Shown here in pieces: positions 7,442 to 14,047 of a stretch of 27,125 bases of DNA. Source of the DNA: an uncultured Prevotella sp. (GTDB lineage Bacteria > Bacteroidota > Bacteroidia > Bacteroidales > Bacteroidaceae). The stretch spans positions 1-27,125 of the forward strand of contig URQS01000043.1 of NCBI GenBank assembly GCA_900550035.1. The letters are read 5' to 3'. The translations under genes were made by a program, and so were the position numbers. The first letter of the stretch is position 1. Every line of letters starts with the position of its first letter. The notes under the pieces are model-generated. The model had not been told where the DNA came from and did not search any database. It saw only the letters and a program-made list of their open reading frames with translations.

Positions 7442-9913
7442 ATGAAAATGAAAGTAAAAAGTTTTGTAGCTTTTGTTGCTGCATTATCCGTGATAAGTTG
7501 TACTGCTCAAAAAAATGTGAGAAAAATACCAGATTCCATATCTGGTATTTATCCCCGTTTAGCTTATTATAATAATGAAGGTGAATGTGGTACGGGTGCG
7601 GTGGTGCCTTGGGCAAATCGTTTATGGGTGATTACTTATGGTCCGCATTTGCCTAAAGGATCTTCAGATAAATTATATGAAGTAACATCTGATTGTCAAC
7701 AGATAGTACGTAAGGAAAGTATCGGTGGAACACCAGCCAACCGTATGATTCATAAAGAGAGCAATCAACTTTTTATCGGTCCGTATGCGATTGATAAAAA
7801 AGGTAAAGTACGTGTTATTCCATATAGCTTAATGCCTGGAAGACATACTGGAAATGCTCGTCATTTAACTGATCCTGCAAATAAAATTTATTACGGAACA
7901 ATGGAAGAAGGTTTCTATGAAGTAGATGTGAAAACATTGGACGTAAAGGAATTGTATCAGGATGGCAATAGTAAGAAAGGTATAAAGGATGATACCAATA
8001 ATGTATTACCTGGAGTACACGGTAAAGGACTTTATTCAGGTCAGGGTGTAATGCTCTTTACAAATAATGGAGAGGGAACACGTGAAGCATTGAGTAAGTT
8101 TGATGTTAAAGCAGGAGTTTTGGCAGAGTGGGATGGTAAAGATTGGAAGATTATTCGTAGAAATCAATTTACAGAAGTAACAGGTCCTGGTGGTATCTAT
8201 GGAAATGCCAATCCAGAAACAGACCCATTGTGGGCAACCGGTTGGGATTATAAATCTGTTTTATTAGGCGTTCGTGATGCCAAGAAGGGATGGACTTTCT
8301 ATCGTTTGCCTAAAGCCAGTCATACTTATGATGGAGCACATGGTTGGAATACAGAATGGCCACGAATCAGAAATGTCGGTACAAAGTCGCATCCTGATTA
8401 TTTAATGACTATGCACGGTATGTTCTGGCATTTTCCGGGTACGTTTACTGCCGATAATTCTGCAGGCATCCGTCCACGTTCTGCATATTTGAAGGTGATT
8501 GGTGATTTTACTCGTTGGAACGAGCGGATAGTTTTTGGTTGTGACGATTCAGCTCAGAAGGAGTTTTTGAATAAGCGAAAAACGAAAGGACATATCGAAG
8601 GTCCTGGCCAGTCAAATTCGAATCTATGGTTTACTTCTTTGACAAAACCAGATGAGTTAGGACCGGCAACAGCCGAAGGTGCCGTTTGGGCTAAAGAGAG
8701 CGTAAAAGCCAATGAAGTATCAGATCCGTTTCTTTTCAGTGGTTGGAAAAACCGTTGTTGCTGGGTGAAGAATGGAGGAAAACAAACTGTGAATTATACA
8801 TTTGAGATAGATGAAGCCGGAAATAATGAATGGAAGACTTTAAAGTCTGTATATGTTAATGCAAGAAAAGCCAACTTTATTTCTTTCCCTTCAACTGAAA
8901 GGGGAGAGTGGATTAGGGTGAAAGTCGATAAAAATACGATGACAACAGTAAGTTTCAATTATACTTCTCCTGATATCCGTTCGGCATTTTCTAATCCAAT
9001 CTATAAAGGTTTGACTACTGTTGACAAAACAACAACTATTGGAGGTTTATTGTATGGATTGGGTGATAATCGTCGTGCTTTAGGTTTGTTGGCAAACGTG
9101 GCGAACGATGGAAAGACTTCGGAAATTGGTTATTATGAAATGGGGGATAAATTGGAATTGGTTCGTAAGGACGATGCCAAGACTGCCGATAGAATACGCA
9201 GTAAATTTGCAATACCACAACAAGTAATTTCTATAGAAGAAAGTTCTGTTCTGGTGGTGGATGATTTAGGTCGACGTTGGCGCTTGCCATTAGGAAATAA
9301 AACGTATAAACAACTGACAGACCAAGGAGAGTTGCGTATATGTCGTGAAGTAGCTACGGAACGTGATCTTTTCTCATGTATGGGCACTTTTTATGAACTT
9401 CCTGCTGAAAATGCTGATGGTTATGCAAAGATTCGTCCTGTATCAACACACAATTACCGCATCAATGACTATGCTTCTTATCGTGGTATGCTTGTCTTAA
9501 CGGGTGTAACTCCCGAAGAAGGAAAAGATAATCCGCATATTATAATTTCCGATGACGGAAAAGCTGCTGTTTGGGTTGGAGTCATAGACGACTTGTGGAC
9601 TTTAGGTAAACCTGTGGGACAAGGTGGTCCATGGAAAAATGCGGATGTAAAGGCTAATGTGGCATCTGATCCTTATCTGATTGCTTTTTACGATAAAAAG
9701 GAACTTTCTTTATCTCATCAGTCTGATAAGAATGTAGTGATAACTGTAGAGGTGGATCCGACAGGAAATGGTGATTGGATGAAGTATGCATCTTACATGA
9801 TAAAGCCTGGTGAGAAGTTTGTTCATCAACTTCCAGAATCATTCCAAGCAAGATGGATTCGTTTCGTATCAGACAAAGATACAAAAGCGACTGCTTGGTT
9901 GGAGTATAAATAG
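7442..9913 (+). CDS. Unassigned 823-residue lipoprotein with duplicated module, PUL effector candidate
   Basis: I do not recognise a named family. The start at ATG 7442 gives a signal peptide ending in VISC, so Cys20 is the likely lipidated residue; an upstream TTG would spoil this. The N-terminal half reads like beta-propeller blades, with repeated short strands and aromatic loops such as YYGTMEEGFYEVDV, and is rich in His/Trp motifs (HGKGLYSGQG near 193, HGWNTEWP near 300, MHGMFWHFPG near 324). A unit of about 160 residues occurs twice, at about 343-508 and 664-822. The clearest matches are IRPRSAYL/IRPVSTHN and VKANEVSDPFL/VKANVASDPYL, followed by an EWIRVKV/RWIRFVS strand. The gene follows susD by 88 bp on the same strand and ends before a strong hairpin. 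It is the only candidate in the locus for glycan cleavage or extra glycan binding; enzymatic activity is inference. Confidence 0.85.
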   Translation: MKMKVKSFVAFVAALSVISCTAQKNVRKIPDSISGIYPRLAYYNNEGECGTGAVVPWANRLWVITYGPHLPKGSSDKLYEVTSDCQQIVRKESIGGTPANRMIHKESNQLFIGPYAIDKKGKVRVIPYSLMPGRHTGNARHLTDPANKIYYGTMEEGFYEVDVKTLDVKELYQDGNSKKGIKDDTNNVLPGVHGKGLYSGQGVMLFTNNGEGTREALSKFDVKAGVLAEWDGKDWKIIRRNQFTEVTGPGGIYGNANPETDPLWATGWDYKSVLLGVRDAKKGWTFYRLPKASHTYDGAHGWNTEWPRIRNVGTKSHPDYLMTMHGMFWHFPGTFTADNSAGIRPRSAYLKVIGDFTRWNERIVFGCDDSAQKEFLNKRKTKGHIEGPGQSNSNLWFTSLTKPDELGPATAEGAVWAKESVKANEVSDPFLFSGWKNRCCWVKNGGKQTVNYTFEIDEAGNNEWKTLKSVYVNARKANFISFPSTERGEWIRVKVDKNTMTTVSFNYTSPDIRSAFSNPIYKGLTTVDKTTTIGGLLYGLGDNRRALGLLANVANDGKTSEIGYYEMGDKLELVRKDDAKTADRIRSKFAIPQQVISIEESSVLVVDDLGRRWRLPLGNKTYKQLTDQGELRICREVATERDLFSCMGTFYELPAENADGYAKIRPVSTHNYRINDYASYRGMLVLTGVTPEEGKDNPHIIISDDGKAAVWVGVIDDLWTLGKPVGQGGPWKNADVKANVASDPYLIAFYDKKELSLSHQSDKNVVITVEVDPTGNGDWMKYASYMIKPGEKFVHQLPESFQARWIRFVSDKDTKATAWLEYK

Positions 9914-9936
9914 GATTATTCCATATAAATAACTAA

Positions 9937-9976
9937 CTTCCCCCGATTCGTCCATTACGGGCAGAATCGGGGGAAG
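9937..9976. terminator. Hairpin between convergent genes
   Basis: A perfect 13-bp stem (CTTCCCCCGATTC at 9937-9949, complement at 9964-9976) with a 14-base loop lies between the lipoprotein gene and the oppositely oriented nhaC. There is no long T run on either side, but its position and strength fit a bidirectional terminator. Confidence 0.8.
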
Positions 9977-10005
9977 TCTGTTATTACTATGACTGACTGA
10001 TGCGT

Positions 10006-11646
10006 CTAACTATGAGATCTTTTGTTGCCAATTCTTTTCAGCAACCATAATGCCGAGAAAATCATTACTATGCCGAATATCCATGAGATAGCAGCACTGG
10101 CTACTACGCCTAACTGCTGTGTGAATCCTGCTACGACGAATGTCAGGAACGACACGGCGGCTACTGTCAGGGCGTATGGCAACTGCGAAGACACGTGATG
10201 TACGTGCTTGCATTCAGCACCTGCCGATGCCATAATTGTTGTGTCGGATATCGGTGAGATGTGGTCGCCGCAAACTGCACCAGCCATACATGCCGATATG
10301 GAAATAATGCGTAGCGGAGCTGCAGCCGGGAATACGGCTATGCATATTGGTATGAGTATACCGAATGTTCCCCAAGATGTGCCCGTGGCAAAGGCAAGCA
10401 ATGCTGCTACGATGAATATTATTGCCGGTAGCAACATCTGGAGTCCTGAAGCACTACTTGCAACTACGCCAGAAACGTATTCAGCTGCACCAAGCGAGTC
10501 GGTCATACTCTTCAGCGTCCATGCAAGTGTAAGTATCAGTACGGCAGGAACCATGGCTTCAAAACCCTTGATGAGGCAACTCATGGCATTGTCGAACTTT
10601 AATGTGCGACGCACTACGAACATTGTTATAGTAAGAATCAATGCTGCAAGCGAACCGATAACCAATCCTACAGAGGCGTTGCTTGCTGCAAAGGCATCTA
10701 CGAAGTTGTGATAGCAATTGCTTGTTGTGTCGAAATATCCTCCGGAGTAAACCATGCCTGCCATGCAGAAAACGATAAGCATCAGTATCGGTACTACAAG
10801 GTCTACGACCGAACCGTTGGTAGTTGTCGGCTTTTTGTCGTCTTGCTTGGCACCAACACCATGCTCTACGATATGCAGCTTGGTGTCAATCACTTCGTCT
10901 ACCTGTCCGCCAGTGCGCTCGTACCATTCCTGCAGGCGTGCGTCGTACTTGCTCATAGCCTTGAAGTCGAAACCCGACACTACAATCATAAACATGAAGA
11001 TAATGGTGAAGAATGCGTAGAAATTAAACGGTATTGCCTGGCAGAACAAGGCTAATCCATTTTCTCCGCCTGACACAAATCCGGATACTGCTGCAGCCCA
11101 ACTTGATATGGGTGAGATGATGCAGACTGGTGCTGCTGTAGAGTCGATAAGATAGGCAAGCTTTTCTTTAGTCACACCGTGGCGTACGGTTATCGGACGC
11201 ATTACTGAGCCAACTGTCAGGCAGTTGAAATAGTCGTCAATGAATATGAGAATGCCGAGAATGATAGTGGCAATCTGTGCGCCTATCTTTGTCTTGATGT
11301 GTTTTGATGCCCAACGTCCGAATGCAGCCGAACCTCCTGCCTTGTTCATCAGCGACACTATAGAACCCAGTACGACAAGGAACACGATAATGCCTACGTT
11401 CCATGGATTGGACAGGCATGAAATGAGTCCGTATTGCTTGGCATCTGAACCAGTTCCTACTGTGTCGTTGAGCAGATGTGTCAAGAAGCCTTCAAAGCCA
11501 GTGCCCATCGACATACTGTATAAAATAGCACCAAGCACAATGCCGATGAACAGCGATGAATATACCTCCTTGGTCTTCAGTGCCAGTGCAATGGCTACGA
11601 CGGGAGGAAGAAGGGACCAGATTGTCCCAATGAAATTGAAATCCAT
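10006..11646 (-). CDS. nhaC: NhaC-family Na+/H+ antiporter
   Basis: This 546-residue inner-membrane protein exchanges Na+ for H+ (some relatives exchange organic acids). It has about a dozen hydrophobic helices, with typical NhaC stretches LIFIDDYFNCLTVGSVMRPI, STAAPVCIISPISSWAA, TGTSWGTFGILIPI and GDHISPISDTTIMAS. A hydrophilic loop (about 250-275) is probably cytoplasmic. I start at ATG 11646: it follows AAAGGG, and the upstream in-frame codon at 11679 falls in the promoter -7 box. The 3' end is unusual because bases 10027-10071 recur at 362-406, and the two copies run on into different C-terminal tails (NKRSHS here, SRQPR in the relic). This gene's tail may therefore have been replaced when the locus to its left was inserted. 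Confidence 0.92.
   Translation of the reverse strand: MDFNFIGTIWSLLPPVVAIALALKTKEVYSSLFIGIVLGAILYSMSMGTGFEGFLTHLLNDTVGTGSDAKQYGLISCLSNPWNVGIIVFLVVLGSIVSLMNKAGGSAAFGRWASKHIKTKIGAQIATIILGILIFIDDYFNCLTVGSVMRPITVRHGVTKEKLAYLIDSTAAPVCIISPISSWAAAVSGFVSGGENGLALFCQAIPFNFYAFFTIIFMFMIVVSGFDFKAMSKYDARLQEWYERTGGQVDEVIDTKLHIVEHGVGAKQDDKKPTTTNGSVVDLVVPILMLIVFCMAGMVYSGGYFDTTSNCYHNFVDAFAASNASVGLVIGSLAALILTITMFVVRRTLKFDNAMSCLIKGFEAMVPAVLILTLAWTLKSMTDSLGAAEYVSGVVASSASGLQMLLPAIIFIVAALLAFATGTSWGTFGILIPICIAVFPAAAPLRIISISACMAGAVCGDHISPISDTTIMASAGAECKHVHHVSSQLPYALTVAAVSFLTFVVAGFTQQLGVVASAAISWIFGIVMIFSALWLLKRIGNKRSHS
10027..10071. repeat. Right copy of the 45-bp direct repeat flanking the sus locus
   Basis: Lies in the last codons of nhaC and matches 362-406 with one mismatch (10067 A versus 402 G). 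See the left copy for the interpretation. Confidence 0.85.
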
Positions 11647-11676
11647 ATTATTTTTACCCTTTGTTTTTTCGGAGTG

Positions 11677-11684
11677 CAAAGGTA
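11677..11684 (-). promoter_or_regulatory. -7 box of the nhaC promoter
   Basis: On the minus strand this reads TACCTTTG, matching the Bacteroidota TAnnTTTG element, about 30 bp before the chosen ATG. The -33 element is poor (TTTC at roughly the right distance). Confidence 0.55.
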
Positions 11685-11747
11685 AGGCTTTTGCTGCAAA
11701 AAGTGAAACTAAAAAGTGTAATTGTATGAATAACCATTAGTTTTAAG

Positions 11748-11755
11748 TAACTTTG
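11748..11755 (+). promoter_or_regulatory. -7 box of the GH89 promoter
   Basis: TAACTTTG matches TAnnTTTG and lies 47 bp before the GH89 start. A TTG occurs 23 bp upstream, slightly beyond the usual 19-21 bp. Confidence 0.55.
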
Positions 11756-11802
11756 CATCATTGAATTGCTTTTGAACTAATATTATTAAAACCTCTATAA
11801 CA

Positions 11803-13971
11803 ATGACACCAAAACGAAATCTATTAATTGCTTTCATGCTTTTTATAGCATTGCAATTGTTTGCCGCTACGCCAATCGACGGTCTGCTTGAACGTATTGA
11901 CAAGGGAGCGTCGCGCAAGATTCTTACAGAGACTGTACGTTCCGACCGTGATTTCTTTGAAATTACCAGCAAGAACGGCAAACCGCTAATCCGTGGCAAC
12001 AACTATGTTAGCATAGCTTCGGGCATAAACTGGTATCTTAAGTATAGTGTGGGTGCACATCTTGCATGGAACTCTATGCACGCTTCATTGCCAGCTACGC
12101 TTCCGCTTGTGCAGGGTGTGGAGCGGCACGAGACAGACGTAAAGCACCGCTATTATCTCAATTATTGCACGCTGTCTTACTCAATGGCGTTCTGGGATTG
12201 GAAACGATGGGAACAGGAACTTGACTGGATGGCTTTGCATGGCATCAATCTATGCCTCGACATCGTAGGCACAGATGTCGTTTGGCGTAATGTGCTGCTG
12301 AAGTTGGGCTATACTAAGGATGACGCCAATCAGTTTATAGCAGGTCCGGCATTTCAGGCATGGTGGCTTATGAACAACCTTGAGGGGTGGGGCGGACCCA
12401 ACTCCGACAACTGGTATCAGCAGCGTGAGCGTCTGCAGAAGCAGATCATGAAGCGTATGAAGGAACTTGGCATCAACGTATGTCTGCCAGGCTATTCGGG
12501 TATGGTGCCACACGATGCCAAGCAGCGCTTAGGTCTTGACGTGGCAGACCCTGGCAAGTGGAATGACTATAAGCGTCCGGCATTTCTGCAGCCTACTTCA
12601 AAGCGTTTTGCTGAGATAGCCTCAATATATTATAAGGAGCAACAGCGTCTTTATGGCAAGGCTGACTTCTATAGCATGGACCCGTTTCATGAGGGTGGCA
12701 ACGCTGGTGGGGTAGACTTGCGTAAGGCAGGCGAGGCCATTATGGGAGCCATGAAGGCTGTCAATCCAAATGCTGTTTGGGTGGTGCAGGCTTGGGGTGC
12801 TTGTCCTTATCCGGCTATGATTAAGCATCTGAAGAATGGTGATATGCTTGTGCTTGACCTCTATTCGGAGAACCGACCGCAATGGGGCGACCCTGAGTCG
12901 ACATGGTATCGTAAGGAAGGATTCAACGGTCACAATTGGGCTTTCTGTATGCTCTTGAACTTTGGTGGCAACGTAGGAATGTTCGGCAAGTTGCAGCATG
13001 TTGTTGACGAGTACTATAAGGCACGTTGCAGTTCTTTCAACTCAACTATGAAAGGTGTCGGACTGACAATGGAGGGAATAGAAAACAATCCTGTGATGTA
13101 CGAATTGGTAACCGAGTTGCCGTGGCGCGATGCCAAGTTCTCATGGAAGGAGTGGCTTCATGATTATGTTGAGGCACGCTATGGCAACATCAATAATGCC
13201 AAAGTACACGATGCTTGGCTGCTTCTTGCCCGTTCGGTATATGGAGCCGGGGCTAAGATAGTAGAGCAGGGGTGTCATGAGTCTGTGCTGTGTGCTCGTC
13301 CGGCATTGGATGTTTATCAGGTGTCGTCGTGGTCGGAAATGGAAGAATTCTACAATCCCGATGACGTTATACGTGCTGCACAGCTTATGGTTGAGGCTTC
13401 GCATGAGGTGAAGTCGAATGCCAACTTCCGCTACGACCTTGTAGACGTAACGCGTCAGGCGATAGCCGAGCAGGCACGCTATGTCTATGATGAGATAGTG
13501 GCAGCATACAAGGCGAAGGACCGCAAGATGTTTGATTATACCACAAAGCGCTTCCTTGACATTCTGTTGCAGCAAGACCGTCTGCTCTCGTCGATGCCCG
13601 ACTTCATGGTAGGACGTTGGTTGCGTAGCGCAAGAAATCTGGGATTGAACGAGCAGGAGCGCAACCACTACGAATGGAACGCCCGTGTACAGATAACTAC
13701 ATGGGGCAACCGTAGTGCAGCCGAAAGTGGCGGACTGCGTGAGTATGCCCATAAGGAATGGAACGGTGTATTGGCTGACTTCTACTATCCGCGTTGGAAG
13801 GCTTACTTCGAGGCTCTTGCTGCCACACTTGACGGCAAGCCAATGAAGAATATTGACTTCTATGCAATGGACGAGAAGTGGACGCTTCAACACAATGTGT
13901 ATCCGTATGAGGCGCAAGGCGATGCTGTGGAGTTTGCGCAGACTGCGTTTAATAAAGTATTTGGGAAATAA
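11803..13971 (+). CDS. GH89 alpha-N-acetylglucosaminidase
   Basis: This 722-residue enzyme is predicted to remove terminal alpha-linked GlcNAc, as found on gastric-type mucin O-glycans and heparan sulfate, and is homologous to human NAGLU. A signal peptide covers about 1-21, so it works in the periplasm or at the surface. The N-terminal small domain (about 22-110) precedes the catalytic TIM barrel with the family stretches RYYLNYCTLSYSMAFWDW, PGYSGMVP and FYSMDPFHEGG. By comparison with characterised GH89 enzymes, Glu297 in DPFHEGG should be the acid/base and Glu424 in LTMEGIENNP the nucleophile. An all-helical C-terminal domain follows. Its base composition resembles the genes on its right rather than the sus locus, so a functional link to that locus is not established. 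Confidence 0.95.
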   Translation: MTPKRNLLIAFMLFIALQLFAATPIDGLLERIDKGASRKILTETVRSDRDFFEITSKNGKPLIRGNNYVSIASGINWYLKYSVGAHLAWNSMHASLPATLPLVQGVERHETDVKHRYYLNYCTLSYSMAFWDWKRWEQELDWMALHGINLCLDIVGTDVVWRNVLLKLGYTKDDANQFIAGPAFQAWWLMNNLEGWGGPNSDNWYQQRERLQKQIMKRMKELGINVCLPGYSGMVPHDAKQRLGLDVADPGKWNDYKRPAFLQPTSKRFAEIASIYYKEQQRLYGKADFYSMDPFHEGGNAGGVDLRKAGEAIMGAMKAVNPNAVWVVQAWGACPYPAMIKHLKNGDMLVLDLYSENRPQWGDPESTWYRKEGFNGHNWAFCMLLNFGGNVGMFGKLQHVVDEYYKARCSSFNSTMKGVGLTMEGIENNPVMYELVTELPWRDAKFSWKEWLHDYVEARYGNINNAKVHDAWLLLARSVYGAGAKIVEQGCHESVLCARPALDVYQVSSWSEMEEFYNPDDVIRAAQLMVEASHEVKSNANFRYDLVDVTRQAIAEQARYVYDEIVAAYKAKDRKMFDYTTKRFLDILLQQDRLLSSMPDFMVGRWLRSARNLGLNEQERNHYEWNARVQITTWGNRSAAESGGLREYAHKEWNGVLADFYYPRWKAYFEALAATLDGKPMKNIDFYAMDEKWTLQHNVYPYEAQGDAVEFAQTAFNKVFGK

Positions 13972-14001
13972 ATAGAAAGCAATTGCTTTCCAAATTAATC
14001 G

Positions 14002-14045
14002 AAAAATAGCGGAGGTCAGTGTTAAACTGAACCCCCGCTATTTTT
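14002..14045. terminator. Bidirectional terminator between GH89 and M16 genes
   Basis: AAAAATAGCGG (14002-14012) pairs with CCGCTATTTTT (14035-14045). An inner GGTCAG/CTGAAC stem with one bulge extends it. T runs on both strands suit the two convergent genes. Confidence 0.88.
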
Positions 14046-14047
14046 AT

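Noticed and set aside
10208..10711. 167-codon + strand open frame, and others within 10.2-11.7 kb
   Set aside because: These are antisense to nhaC, whose membrane segments and family motifs are clear.
13141..13917. 258-codon minus-strand open frame
   Set aside because: It lies wholly antisense to the GH89 gene, whose motifs and catalytic residues are intact.
11803..13971. GH89 gene as a member of the sus locus
   Set aside because: It lies beyond nhaC and the right direct repeat, has its own promoter and a different composition. A functional link remains possible.
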